A stretch of DNA of 64,000 bases from Streblospio benedicti (Eukaryota; Annelida; Polychaeta; Spionida; Spionidae). This document shows, piece by piece, positions 1-11,795 of this stretch; the stretch's first letter is position 1, and each line of letters starts with the position of its first letter. The stretch covers positions 40,090,586-40,154,585 of the forward strand of contig CM032669.1 of the NCBI GenBank assembly GCA_019095985.1. Direction: 5' to 3'. The notes under the pieces were generated by a model. That model was given only the letters and a program-made list of their open reading frames with translations, searched no databases and was not told where the DNA came from. A program made the position numbers and the translations under genes.

Positions 1-275
1 ACTTGCAAAATGGATCCATGATTTGTATTTTCTGTGTTAAATATGACAACTTTCACCATTTTCGCAATAGCGTATGTGTACTACGTCATCAAAAAGCATG
101 TACATGGGAAACTCGTTTACTACGTCATCGGGAATTGTGTCAATAAAAAATGGCAGAAGATGGCCAAGTCGGGCGCATTTGTTAAAAAAAATATGAAATT
201 CCCATGTATTCGGCGCAGAAAAATAAAAAAAATGTAAACCCCCCGATTTGTTTCCCCGTCGGCACATTGCAATAT

Positions 276-990
276 ACGTCGGCGCAAATCTGAAACAAGG
301 AATATAATTATAATCGCCAAGATGGCACAGGTGGCAAGTGCACCCTTTAACAAATACATCAGGATTCTCTCTGCTTAAAAATCCTGCAACACCCTTATTC
401 TTGCCAATCATCACATTGGCATTATCACACTAGAATGCAATGCATTTTTGCCACTCTGATGAGCTTTTCACCGCATGTTTCAACAACTTAAAGATATTTT
501 CGCCTGTGCTATCACCTTCACAAGCTGAGTCTCATTAGTCTTGTTAATATCTTCCCTGGCCTTTTATCGTAGAATTTGGTAACAATTGTATAGATTTGAT
601 GGTCATTACTGCTATACATTCCAGGCTAAAAATCTCAGTACTCACTTGTTTACCAATCTTCTGACATTCCTTAGCCATTTCATGAATGATGTTTGTGGTT
701 TTGGTCCTTCTACATGAGAATGATTTCGCAATTTTGCTGTCTTTGAAGATTGAATTCACAAGTCGCGTAAACTTATCTGCCAATGTAGTACTTCCCGGGC
801 CCAAATCTGAGAGTCCACTTGGTTTGCAACTTTTGGGTGGCAAATTTTCACTGGTTGTATCATGTTGCTGGACCATCGGGCCAAATGATTCCGCTTGTTG
901 GCATTGAATCGGTGGTGGCCAAAGTGTTCAAATCAGCATTTGAAGCGTTATCTTAATTCGTAAAATTGAAAATCAATGTTATACCATAAT
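276..990 (-). pseudogene. Decayed hAT-like transposase fragment
   Basis: The minus strand carries pieces of a cut-and-paste transposase of the hAT-like (DUF4371-related) type. Readable blocks in order are CRRTKTTNIIHEMAKE near 690, SNDHQIYTIVTKFYDKRPGK near 570, CDNANVMIGKNKGVAGFL near 390 and KGCTCHLCHL near 325. The last two match the family's catalytic-core region around the central Asp and the following Cys/His stretch. The blocks lie in different frames: I see at least two frameshifts between them and a TAG directly before CDNANVM. The C-terminal half is missing beyond about position 310. Identification rests on remembered family motifs, so the superfamily is more secure than the clade. 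No terminal inverted repeats were found. Confidence 0.6.
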
Positions 991-2460
991 TTAGCTGTTA
1001 AAGTCTTTATCACTTCATTAAACATGCAAATGATGGTTCATGTCTTTTCCTAATAGATGTCTTAGAATGACCATTGAGTTAAAATTGCCTCTTAATACCA
1101 CAATAATGGAATATTTAGCTTAATTTCGAGATTTGTTGGGAAAATTTCTTTGGTTCGAAAAATATACCAATATTTGCTTGGAGTCTAATTTCAAAACTAA
1201 TGGTTGGATTATGTTTTTATTAGGGCAAAAGTGTCTCTATATACTCTATTTGATATTTCTGAAAGGAAATGTCATTACCTTGATTTGTTTTCATACAGCG
1301 GGATGTCAAATAAAAATGCATCTGCCCTACCCCGAAATGACGTTTGACTGAAAAATTCAAATATTTAAGATCATGACCCCTTTGTATGATACTTATTGCC
1401 TTTTCTTGCTTGGTTTTCACTGAATAGGTTATCGATATAATTCTATAACATTTTGACCTGATGCAACCTTCACTGGGTTTGAAAAATCCAAGATGGCCGC
1501 CATCGAATCGAACAAATTCTTACTTTTACTGCAATGTTTCTACTATTTGTGATAGAATGATGTTTTTGTTGTCTAGAAGTATGTTTCATGAAAAACTAAT
1601 GGAAAACAAATGTATGTAAATTATATTGACCATTCTAATCCTTGTTAAATCCAATATGGCTGCCAACAGCATAATAATAGTAATAATGTCATATAACATA
1701 GCATGTTCAAAAGTTGCAAACTAATCCAACGAAGCTAGCTGTGAGTTTGGGCCCAAGGACTAATGCCATAGGTAGATTGTTCTCTACAAGGAAGATTCAA
1801 TAGCATGATGATGATCATCGCTCTTACATTTTATATCATTACATGTTAAACTATCAATATCCAACTCTATTTTTCTCAATAGAGTTTCAGTTTTAGTTTT
1901 GTACAGGTTTTAGTCAGTGGGACTAAGATTGCTCCAATCAATTGTAGTAAAACGTTTACCTTTGGATGATTTGACCTGCAAATGGCCTTGAAATGCCACA
2001 TGTATAGGACGTTGAAATGTTCCGATGGCATAATAGCGTAATGTACAACATATCTGTATGGCGTGATTTCTATTTGTTTGTGGTTCCAAGCCTTGACCAA
2101 TTTGGGCATACAGCTTTTGGACAATATCTTTAAATAGTCTGTACCTTTGCTTAAATTCAATATCATTGTATCCTTAAATCTGATCTATTATTGGCCAGAA
2201 ATCTCTTGCCTTCCTTTGTCCATTTGACATCAAATATGCAGCATCCATTCTAAACTAAGGTTGAATTGCTATGCAACAGTGTAACAAATACTAACGATGC
2301 GCATATCAGTGTTTAACAACCACATGCATGTGGTCATTAATAACGACACGTTAACAACATTTTTAGCAATGATAAATTTTATAAGCCGCAAATTGGACGA
2401 CAGAGACTGTTAGCGACAGCTTCTTCTATTGACATTTGGCTCACATCACTTACTGACACT
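991..2460. other. Gene-free stretch
   Basis: No convincing coding sequence or element ends. A minus-strand open frame at 1876-2166 (96 residues, including EITPYRYVVHYAIMPSEHFN) looks protein-like in composition but I recognise no family. Two short motifs near 1488 and 1655, each with the words aagatggc/aatatggctgcc, hint at an old internal duplication. Confidence 0.3.
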
Positions 2461-2467
2461 TGTAGTT

Positions 2468-2660
2468 TTTAAAGCCGAGCTTCGCAGAAGACTCGAGCTT
2501 TATAGTCGCCGTAGGCGTTTCATTGTGTTCCCGGTCCACTGCCACTACGAATACTATAAGCACATCCACGCTGAAATTAGTGCCCAATTTGTCAATGAAA
2601 CTGATCAGCCGATGTTAATGACCTGGGGCCGATCTCAAAATTAATACGCCGCTACAACCG
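2468..2660 (+). repeat. Dispersed repeat, copy 1
   Basis: A roughly 190-bp sequence starting ttttaaagccgagcttcgca and ending near aaaattaatacgccgctacaac recurs in the same orientation at 31018-31250 with small indels. A short inverted piece of its start (gaagctcggctttt) lies at 3019-3032. No coding potential; probably a short non-autonomous element. Directly after it, a 12-bp inverted repeat (atgcattgtgac / gtcacaatgcat) flanks about 50 bases at 2663-2734. Confidence 0.6.
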
Positions 2661-2793
2661 TGATGCATTGTGACCTGAGGAATTGATCCATCGGGACAGT
2701 CGATTGCTTATGCATAAATAAAGTCACAATGCATCCACGAATCAGATAAAACTGACTGTATTAAAATATTATTAGATAAAACTAATCTCTTAC

Positions 2794-3480
2794 CAAAGAG
2801 GCAGCACTTTTTCGTCTAATGATAGTAAAGGAATCTACATTGGCATTTAGTGTACAAAGTGTTTTTTGCAACTGCGCAGCTACTTTTTTATGATCCAGAC
2901 GTACATTGTTGATCTGTAGGAAATATCAGTCACTAAACAATTGAAGAAACCGAAAGCAAAAGTGACAGAAATGAAGAAAATTTTACTATGCACTCCCAGC
3001 TAATATTGCTGCATAAAGTTCTGAAGCTCGGCTTTTCAGGAGTCTCACTCCTTTGTTTGGATCTGCTTTTTCACCTGATCAACATCCTAGTTTATCTTTT
3101 CTTCAAGATCTTCAACATTGGCACTATCAACATTTTTTAGAGCAGATTCAACAGCTTCGAGTTTATTTATCATCTCTGATAAATACTTCGCATACCTTTA
3201 TTCTATCTTTTTTTCATTAGCTGTGTTAATTCATATACCACGCCGTTCAATTGTTTTGTAACGTTCTTGTGGAAACGTAGCGTTCATGTGGAATTCTGTA
3301 ACGTAGGTGTGGAAATAAGGTGGCCACGGATGCAGCTCTCAAAGATTTTGAGCTCAAAGGGTACTTTATTTGCTTCACACTGCTTTAAATTTTCGTCCAT
3401 GCACTACAAAAATATGTCCTCTTTGATATTAAGTCACTTGTTAGTTGTTACGCATACCTTTGTCCACATTTCTTGATTAA
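2794..3480 (-). pseudogene. Possible exon remnants of an unrecognised coiled-coil gene
   Basis: Read on the minus strand, 2794-2913 is a 120-bp, 40-codon open block bounded by a good acceptor (cctacag) and a good donor (gtaagag); it encodes INNVRLDHKKVAAQLQKTLC and onward. Higher up, around 3060-3190, the sequence reads KYLSEMINKLEAVESALKNV followed by ENL-rich helical text, typical of a coiled coil, but with a TAG and then a TGA in frame. A further open piece at 3300-3400 includes CEANKVPFELKIFESCIRGH. I do not recognise the protein. The symmetrical first block could be a real exon; the rest looks decayed. An alternative is internal coding sequence of a transposon bounded by the inverted repeats at 3234 and 8041. 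Confidence 0.3.
3234..3294 (+). repeat. Inverted repeat pair, left arm
   Basis: About 60 bp with the words ccgttcaattgttttgtaac and gttcatgtgg is repeated in reverse complement at 7979-8041. The pair encloses 4.7 kb, including the LTR-like unit, and may be the ends of an older element. Confidence 0.5.
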
Positions 3481-3489
3481 CTCTGGATA

Positions 3490-3832
3490 AGTTGACAAAC
3501 ACCTGATCACTGTTATCACTCAAGGCAGAAGAGCTATGTTTATGTTGAATTTATGTGATATATTTCACATTTCTTATATCACAAAGGCGGACTGGCACCT
3601 TCTCATATTACACACAAAAGTCTGATGGCCATGTAAGTGAAAAAAGCTGCTAAATCTATGAAATTAAAACTCTGATAGGCAACTTGATTTCGTGTGTAAA
3701 CATTTTTAGGGCAACTCGCTCTTCATGTGTAAATTACAGTTTCTCTTGAAATCACTAACTTCCCCCAAAAAATTTAATTGTGTTGTATTTTCAACACTAT
3801 TTAAGCCTCTGGATCCTATCCCACATATAGGG
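3490..3832. other. Gene-free stretch
   Basis: AT-rich, no gene or repeat recognised before the palindrome. Confidence 0.4.
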
Positions 3833-3878
3833 TTTTAAACCCTTACGCCAGGACTGGTCCTGGCGTAGGGGTTTAAAT
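3833..3878. repeat. Near-perfect palindrome (hairpin)
   Basis: A 21-bp stem (tttaaacccttacgccaggac at 3834-3854, partner 3857-3877) with a 2-base centre and one mismatch. It could form a long hairpin or cruciform. It lies 35 bp before the LTR-like unit and has no coding role I can see. Confidence 0.75.
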
Positions 3879-3912
3879 TTTGTGATTAAAAAACGTTTCC
3901 AATGCTTGCTTG

Positions 3913-6900
3913 TGTAGCGATCCCGGCCTGGGAATAGGGTGTTCGAGTGTGTGTGTGCTACAGATTAGACCAGGTAGTGATGGTGTGTTTGTGATCTCTT
4001 CTCCCTGCCCTGAGCTAAAGCTCTTGACCCAGTGAAAACAACAAAGAGTTTAAATAGACTGGTTTATTTGACCACCTTTTGCTTTCAGTGATCTATCATT
4101 CTTCAATACATAAGTCAGAACATATAAAAGTGCAAATATACATCAAATTATCCAAATATATTGAGTTTTACACTCAACGTAGACCAATATCAGTCTACCA
4201 CACATTTAATCACAACTTCTAAACAAATAGTGAGTCACTAGCCAAATACAACTCACTTGACAACTAAATTGCAGCCAAAGTATGCCAAAAGAAATGAATT
4301 ACATGCCCTGACAAGAGCCCACAGGTGCATATGCAACATGACATAAACTATTTAACTGTTGACTGCTTCTGTAAAAGAATACATGATGACAATAATTAAT
4401 TTGAACACTGCATATTAACCAGGGCGCGCGCCAGTAACCGACGTTTATAGCGCTATAATCCCTGCTTTTATGAAATTGTCTCTTATAGGTTGAATTGTCC
4501 TAACATTCAATGGATTTAGAATTTAATAGCATCGACATCGAGTGTGATCGTTGGTCGTTTTCGTGGTCCGGGGGCGGTCGGTCGTCATCTGGGGCCATTG
4601 GGCGCACGGTCCGCCTATCGGAGACGGAGCCAATGGCGTCGAATGGTGGGGCGATAAGCCGTAGATCTACAATACATAACTTCATTTAATTTCTGTTCCT
4701 TCTCGTTGTGTTGTGTTTTGTTACTGTTACCCCATATGCATATTTACAGATATATACATGTACAACATTCTATTTACATCAACAATCATTATTAATCAAA
4801 CAGTTATTTCTCAATGCTCCAGTGATCACCGCGCAAAACCTGCAAGTCAATTTGGATTAAATATTTAAGTTGCTCGCTCTCGTCTCTGTTCCTGGAAGAT
4901 GATTAATAAGAGGATAAGCATTAAAATATTATGCATAAATGGAAAATATATACACAAGCTTACTAATCCCTTCGGAGTTCACTATCGAGCTGACCTCATT
5001 ATACTACTACTAAAAGCGATGGATTGAAGACCGTGAGATATGAATAACCGGAGTCCGGCAGTTCGCCGCCAGGCCGGTCTTGCCTATCGCCTGGCGAAAC
5101 ATGGCACGCTGTGGCCACCAGGGAAGGGCATACAACTAGGGGTCAATAAACTGCCTCCCCTACCTCGGGGAGGTCTTTCATACCTAACACACTCCCTCCT
5201 CGGGAGTAACCGGCCAGAGTGTGGCCTCACCCTGCCGTACGGTATATCACAACATAATTCCACTTCCACGTACATTCCCCACTCGTACGTGGTAAGCCCT
5301 CTTGCCAGATTTGGCGGCGCCGGAGATTCACCCCATGCTCAGAGGCACTGGTCACTTGATTCCGACCATGCCAACACCAACTTTACCCCCATCATAAAGC
5401 CAGCCTCCTCTCCCTAGCCTCCGACCCCGAGGTATACCGTGATTAGAGTTCGAAGGCATGGACTGAATCAAGCTTTAGTTCAACTATTTAAGCAAAGATC
5501 AGCTCTCCAGATCACCTCGAAGGGCAGCTATTCTATTTACACTATTTACACATATAAACTATGAACATTTCTATACTTAAAATAAAATGCATGAATATAA
5601 TCTATGATTCACTTCTAGAGATGCTTAATTACTCAACTATCCACTTATCTCTACTTCATATTCACAATTAAACTCACTGAACCTCATGGTCTCATCAAGA
5701 CCTCCCTGGCCTTGTGCCATAACTCCTTATCGCAATAAGTGTCATAATCTAGTACTCATTCACCTCTACCGGTGATATTTAGCTAACTCATGGATATATC
5801 CATTCTTCCCAACCTTCATCACCCACCGCACGCCGGTGGCCACTTAGGCGGTTTGCCTTACTTAGTTCCCACTATGTAATGTATTCTATGTATCTCTACT
5901 CATTCAATTAAAACATATGCACTTTGACTTATTCTAACAAATCTTTAACATGGGCTGTGGTATTTACTATGCACTTTATATGAAATCAATTAAACTAATT
6001 CAATATACTTATGAATTTCGACTTCTTTGGTTATTTAACTCTGGTTCTGAGTACGAAGAGATATTGCAAGTGTTTCATTGCCAAGCATGCTGGCTATTCT
6101 ATTTTAGGTTTCTCACACAGCCCATTTATGAATCCAACAGAACTGCTCTTGGTTCATGCAAACATAAATTCTACAACTATTCACATTGAAACTATGGTCC
6201 GAGAGTCAAATAATCCGTCCATTTGACGGATACAGCCTTTATGGGGGCTTCTACAACCGTCGATTTTCGTGCCTCATTCTAACCCCCTGTATAGACCTGG
6301 CTCGATCTTATGCCTACGGTAATGTCAGTAACTATAATTTATATTATCTACTTACATATCTTCTTACTGTTTTCCTGCCTTAGTATCCTTTTCCAACCAA
6401 CTGCTCCAATCACGTTTGCGACTGATTTCTTTCCGCTAATTGCACTATACTGATTAGTTCAACACACTGATTCAACGATTTCCGGTAACTGATGCAACTT
6501 TCCAGGTCTCCGACCGCGAGTGGGAATCTTCTCTCCGTCAGATCCCGTCTGTCTGCGCGTACGAGCTTATATAGCCCCAAACCAGACCTGCTGCCCAGGC
6601 ACGCTCTGTTATTGTTTTTGTTATTGTTTTTGTTATTGTTTTTATTATTGTTTTGGTCGCCACTGCGGTGTTGTTGTTTTGGAGCGGCCCAAGGCCGACC
6701 CCTGCTTTATGTCATCTCGCCCATAAACCTGCCACGTCGGGCATTGCACTGGTGGCTAGCGACCTGCCGCGTCACGTGACAGATCCAAAATGGCGGCGTC
6801 CATGGTTCATACAAAATGATAGGTTTCTAGCTAGAAATTGTTCGTTTTGCGTCTTAAAACTCGTACCCCCCCTGGTCTTTAACGGTCTGGAATGATCGGA

Positions 6901-6947
6901 CGCGTCACCCTGATTCCCCAGTGAGGTGAGAACCCCAAATCGCTACA
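3913..6947 (-). mobile_element. LTR-like fossil, possible solo LTR or shortened element
   Basis: The unit opens with TGTAGCGAT and closes with ATCGCTACA, so it has TG...CA ends in both orientations, and the four bases CTTG occur on each side (3909-3912 and 6948-6951), as expected of an integrated LTR element. On the minus strand a TATATAA box lies near 6566-6575, placed like an LTR promoter. Its base composition is richer in G+C than the flanks around 5040-5420 and 6500-6780. No capsid, polymerase or integrase text is readable, so it is a broken or non-coding copy; at 3 kb it is long for a solo LTR. Family not assignable. Age cannot be estimated because there is no second LTR to compare. Confidence 0.4.
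6607..6655 (+). repeat. Microsatellite of 12-bp units (ttattgtttttg)
   Basis: About four copies of ttattgtttttg in tandem. It produces an artificial run of hydrophobic residues in translation. Confidence 0.85.
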
Positions 6948-7125
6948 CTTGTTTGACCCTTCAGAAAGAAATATCCACAGTCATAAATAATGCGTATTTC
7001 ATAATGAAATTTCGTTTATGTGTACAAAGTCGCATATGGTTTCTTATTGTCGCCATTAGATGTTCATATTGCTTGTTCTTTAGTAAGTTGTTTTATTTAC
7101 TATCATACAAATCATTCGTGAAACA

Positions 7126-7545
7126 ATGGAGAGAATAAAAAGAAAACCACGATTTCTATTCTCCTTCCACAGAGTAAAAAGAAATCGAAGGTCAGCTTGC
7201 ACAGAGAATGAATTTGATGAACTGGCCTATGACTCTGCCCCAGAACTAGATACTGCATCTGATAGTCAACCTCAAGAAACTTCACCGTCATCCAGTGACA
7301 GCATAGGCTTATCATCAACCCCACTTGGCCAGCCACTCAAACCAAGTCTATTAGGTCCTGTTGCTCCCAAAAGAAAACAAGCCAGAGAAAACAAGAGTAG
7401 CAAAATGCCTGTTTGAAGAAAAAGAGTCTGACATATTTAAGATATGGAAAGAGGCCCAACAATTACTTCCACATTTTGTAGAGGAGACAATGGTTATTTG
7501 TTTTACAGTGCAACAAAGCAACATATATGCACACAATATTAAATG
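7126..7545 (+). other. Unassigned plus-strand open frames
   Basis: An ATG at 7126 opens 96 codons rich in Ser, Pro and charged residues (ENEFDELAYDSAPELDTASD; then an SSDSIGLSSTPLGQPL block). A second frame at 7361-7546 continues with KESDIFKIWKEAQQLLPHFV, suggesting one ancestral reading frame with a shift near 7370-7400. Composition is protein-like but I recognise no family. It could be the start of a decayed transposon gene or chance. Confidence 0.25.
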
Positions 7546-7978
7546 ACATTTTTCACACGTAACATGAGTTGCCCTCTACATGAAATCAAATAAACGTAGT
7601 AATTCAGCGGTTGCTTCAAAATGTAACATAAAACAGCACTTTCAAATATTCAATTTTGCAAACCTTGGTAGTATAACACACTGTATTACATCAGAAGTCT
7701 TCCTGACGTTTGAGAACAGAGTAAACGTTTACTTTGTATAAAGTTTACATTTTACTGGGTCACTTAAGTCAAAATTGAGCTCGGTTCCAAACTTGTCCAG
7801 AGATAATAGAGAACACTGGACCATGACACCAGGTAAGAATTACAGATTTTGAAAGTAAAGATATTCTCATTGTGCATGGATCTTACCTTAGGTACACTGG
7901 TTTCTCCAAATATCATGAAAAAACGATTTTTGTCTTCATTGGCTGGTGAAGTGTCTGCATTTCCACAAGTACATTATG
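7546..7978. other. Gene-free stretch
   Basis: No coding, RNA or mobile-element signal recognised. Confidence 0.4.
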
Positions 7979-8041
7979 AGAATGCCTCATGAACGTTACG
8001 TTTCCACATGAACGTTACGAAACGATTGAACGGTGTGTATA
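7979..8041 (-). repeat. Inverted repeat pair, right arm
   Basis: Reverse-complement partner of 3234-3294; the shared words are gttacgaaacgattgaacgg and tttccacatgaacgttac. No clear target duplication was identified. Confidence 0.5.
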
Positions 8042-8159
8042 CTACAATACTTTCTTCATAGCAACAGCTATCATAATTTTACAAATATATCTCAATATTT
8101 CGACAACAACAATGTATGTTTGTCTTTCTCAAGTGTAGAGTCATAATGCAAACATTATG

Positions 8160-8324
8160 ACTAGGATTGCAAGTGTGTCAGTCGAGTTCGGAGAATTGTT
8201 TAGTTTGGTGATAAAAACAACATTTTTCCAATATACATGTAATGGTAAAATATTTGCGCAAACATATGGGATGTCAATGGGCTTCCCACTATCACCAGCT
8301 ATTCCTATGAAGAAAGTGTTGTAG
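8160..8324 (+). pseudogene. Penelope-like reverse transcriptase scrap
   Basis: Frame 1 from 8176 reads FSLVIKTTFFQYTCNGKIFA followed by QTYGMSMGFPLSPAIPM and then TAG. This is the RT segment of Penelope-like elements, where a hydrophobic strand with FNGK precedes the AMGSPLSP block. The same frame stays open again at 8341-8565 with SSITLLDTLSTRE, which resembles the next conserved FLDTLVTR block of the family, but the YxDD region between them is not readable. A short, dead 5'- and 3'-truncated copy. Confidence 0.55.
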
Positions 8325-8565
8325 TATCTTTTTTTCAGTTTTGGCAGCACATACAGCCAGTTTTTCACATCCGTTAGAGAGCCAATGCATATTTGAACAG
8401 GAGGCACTAAACCATAAATCACAACGCTCACATAGCGAAATCATAGCATCCTATGAGGTAAACACTGTACTACATTTTTCACAGGAATCTTCAATAACAT
8501 TGTTAGACACGCTCTCTACAAGAGAGAGGTTTTACCAGATTTTCCAGATTTTGTATTACTATTAG

Positions 8566-9096
8566 TTCTGGATTTTCTTACAACTTTTCCATTTGTTGGC
8601 GGTATATTGATAATCTCTACACTAACAGTTCACCATCAACTATCACTATCAACTAACTATGGCCGTTATCCAAGTTCTTTACACAAACTGCAACTATCTA
8701 CTGTACAATTGAAGCTTTTTACCAACTGGGGTCCATCTGGCAATCCTAGTCAAGATATTTCAGCAAGGCAATCATTAATAAAAACTTCTAGAGGTCGAAT
8801 ATTGCCAATTTATTGCTATATTGATTGCAAACCCAAACAAGGCAATCCTTACGAAGGTCACAATCAATAGCAGCTTTTGAAGAGTTCCACAAGGATATTA
8901 TAAGTATACATAAAATATCCTTGACTTCCTTACAGACGTTCCTTAACCACACGTTTGACAGGAGTTTATCCGGGTGGACACCATTGATAAACACATTCCA
9001 ATTAATACTGTCTATTTTGTGCCCCTTTCTTTTACTTGATCTTTCTAAATCCAGGTTGAACTTTGGAGATCTTGCTCCTGCACGTGAATTGATGTA
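8566..9096. other. Unassigned stretch before Tigger-1
   Basis: A minus-strand frame at 8788-9090 (SSKRKGHKIDSINWNVFING) has protein-like composition but no recognised family. Nothing else seen. Confidence 0.25.
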
Positions 9097-9507
9097 CAGT
9101 GGAACCTGTTTTATGTAGACACCTTTGGGAGAAGTGAAAAGTGTCCACATAAGACAGGTTGTCCACATAAGGCAGGTTTGACAGGTTTTGACCGTTTGTG
9201 TGGGGATAATGTGTTTTTACAATCTAGTAATTTACCTTTTTATGTATAATGATTACTTATTTAAGTGATACTGGTGTGAAAATATCAACAACATGAAATT
9301 AATTTTGATTGTAATTTTATCTACATCTATCTATCTTTAATACATGCAATTCACTGTACATTTTTATCTAACAAAAACACGCACACATCTACATGTATAT
9401 ATGCATAATACAAAGTTCACAGTCTTACTTCATTCTACTCATCTTACATTGCACATGTGCACAACACAAATTCTAACATGTTACTTCATTCTATTTTATT
9501 AAAGAAG

Positions 9508-9915
9508 TCACTCATTTTTTGATTGCTTTGATTTATTTTGCATTGGATTTCTTTCTAAGATTTCCTCACTCTTTTGTGTACATGCCAAAGGTTTGGAGTC
9601 ATTGAAAGTTACATTTGTATTGCAAACAGTTTTGAACTGTCTGCTTGCTTCTAGCGCTTCTTTTAGACTCCATTGACATGTCTCTGGAGCAAGCGAATCA
9701 TCATCTCCATCAATCACTTCATGTGCATTTGATTATTATTAATGTCATTTAGAACATCATCATGGATATCTTCATCTTCCAATGATGTTAGCTCAGACAC
9801 TGTTAGAGGAGCTTTTATGCGTAAGATAGAAACTGTTTCATTAATCAGAACTTCCACTTCTGATTGGACTAGATTGGCAGATGTTGTCTCTTGTCTTGAG
9901 TCTTGTATTATAGTA
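9508..9915 (-). pseudogene. Tigger-1 transposase, C-terminal block
   Basis: Acidic tail of a Tigger/pogo transposase. From about 9880 downward it reads NLVQSEVEVLINETVSILRI and LTSLEDEDIHDDVLNDINNN, then, after a one-base shift near 9725, HEVIDGDDDSLAPETCQWSL and a basic end SKQSKNE before the stop at 9508. An acidic, low-complexity C-terminus after the DDE domain is usual in this family. The block resumes directly at the edge of the LTR-like copy at 9916, showing that the LTR element landed inside the gene. Confidence 0.6.
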
Positions 9916-10770
9916 GGTTTCTTGTTTTCAGGGGTGAGAGATGCGAGGTTTCGTGTGCGAGGACAGTGACAAAATACTTAGATTTATTCAACTCTTTATT
10001 AGCTATCAAACACAGGTTACATTATATTGGGAATATAGTAGGTTTATTTACATGGTCTCCTTCTTTGGGCCTGGCGTGGTTGTTCCCAGGAATGATCGAA
10101 GCCTGGGGCTGGGTCGAGGTTTGAAGTCACAGTCGAGAGGGCAGGCAACAGTGATCGGGTCAGGGCTATCAAGTTGGTTGTGGTGGAGATCGTGATCGGT
10201 ATGGGGAGAGCGAGGTCGGCAACGGTGGTCAAGAGGAGCAGAGCTAAGGTCGAGATCTGTGACCTGTCACGTGATCACGTGCCTGTCATGGCTACCCGGA
10301 AGTAGTGTAACTTACCATTCATTGTGTGGAATCAGTTTGTTGGTAAGGTCAAGATCATAGGTCGGTGGTCAAGATCAAGATCAAGGTCAAGATCAAGTGA
10401 ACCTCGAGCGCTGTTTGCTGCCGGCTTTTATAGCACCTGCGGCTGCAGGTGTACTGCAGTCTAGTATGGATCAAGGGCTGAGGGCTGGCGAACGGATTTG
10501 TATAGACTGTGCTCAATGTGATGTCCAGCCTGAAGGTGAAGGACACTGGACATCTCGTTTGTCAAAAAGTGTGTGTTGACATCACGTGACCTGTCATGGC
10601 TACCCGAAAGTAGTGTAACTTACCATTTATTGTGTGGAATCAGTTGGTTGTATGGCTTGCACAATATTATAAACCTAAATAAGACCAATTAGACATAAAT
10701 ATAGTAAAAGGGGCTTTATTGTGCTCACTGCTGGTGGATCCTTGGGACCAGGGAAGGTCCCATGAGGGCC

Positions 10771-10990
10771 GATTTTGTCACACCATCAATGTGCTAGATC
10801 CTGCTTTAGCAAAACACTTTTATGCTTTCTGCTACCCAATAACACGTATCTAGCCCATTGATGTTTTTCGTTTATGTAGCTGCATCTGAAGATGAATCCT
10901 CTTTTATCAATGCAAGCTTAACACTTTTCATAGCTGCCGTTTTTGGTTGTGAAGTTTCATAGCTTGATTTATGCCTTAATCTAGTGTACA
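10771..10990 (-). repeat. Duplicate of Tigger-1 segment next to LTR copy 1
   Basis: About 210 bp (10783-10990) match 12373-12580 almost base for base, both encoding VKLALIKEDSSSDAAT of the Tigger-1 transposase, and each copy is joined to an LTR copy. So the block Tigger piece plus LTR occurs twice in direct order. In this copy a TAA interrupts the frame after SSSDAAT. Confidence 0.75.
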
Positions 10991-11795
10991 CCTGGTACAC
11001 CTGTAAAGTAAATAGTTAATCCCCTCCCTCCCGAGTGTGTATAAAACAGACTACAATAGAAGCTCGCAACGACTTTATTAGAACAAGGTATCGGATCGGA
11101 TCATACAAAGAAAAAAAACAGTTTATCAAAGGTATCAGATCAGTTCCCTGAAAATCCAGGGCTGAACACTAGCTAGTGCCCTGGTGTCCTGGGCACATAA
11201 AATCCAAGTCCAGGCACATCAAATCTTAGGGTCCTGTGCCCTGATGGGCACGCCATAAAAAAGAACCAGTTATTATATTTTAGCCAAACCATCATATCCA
11301 CAATGCCGGTATTCTCTATGGTGAAACATACATTGTATAAATGAAGTTTTCATGTTGATATGATTGATAGTTGATCTATTTTTTGTTTTGATTTTTTGTA
11401 TTTTTGCCATCTGCGGTTTAGTTTAAAAAATTGCAGGGCACATAAAAATGAGATTAGGGCACATGAATTTGGACCCTCACGTGCCCTGTCAGGCCCGCGA
11501 AAAAAAAGTTAATGTTAAGCCCTGAAATCAGTCAAATAAGCACACAGTTTATCAATTCAATCTGACATAGAACGCGAGCAGTTCACAGAACACTGTTCAA
11601 GTATTGTCTCAGAGTGGGCACGAGGTTGCCCTGTTACCCCTCCTTATCGTCGCATGTGCCTGGTCTGTGCGGGACGGGCTGCATGCTCTGCGACTGAGCA
11701 AGTTCAGAGTCGTTGAGCTAAAACATCCTCGGCTATACAATTCGATTGTGTGCGGACGCCATCGGTGTATGTCTATCCTGGTCATGGCACCAAAA
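10991..11795. other. Leader-like internal sequence of the LTR fossil
   Basis: About 800 bp between the two LTR copies. Its high-coordinate edge holds the primer-site-like sequence; the rest has no readable protein. A word family gggcaca / tgccctg recurs near 11170-11480. Confidence 0.4.

Noticed and set aside
5040-5417. 125-codon plus-strand frame
   Set aside because: No motif, competing open frame on the other strand, and it lies in the G+C-richer part of the LTR-like unit, where stops are rarer by chance.
6492-6779. Leucine-rich membrane-like peptide
   Set aside because: Created by the ttattgtttttg microsatellite.
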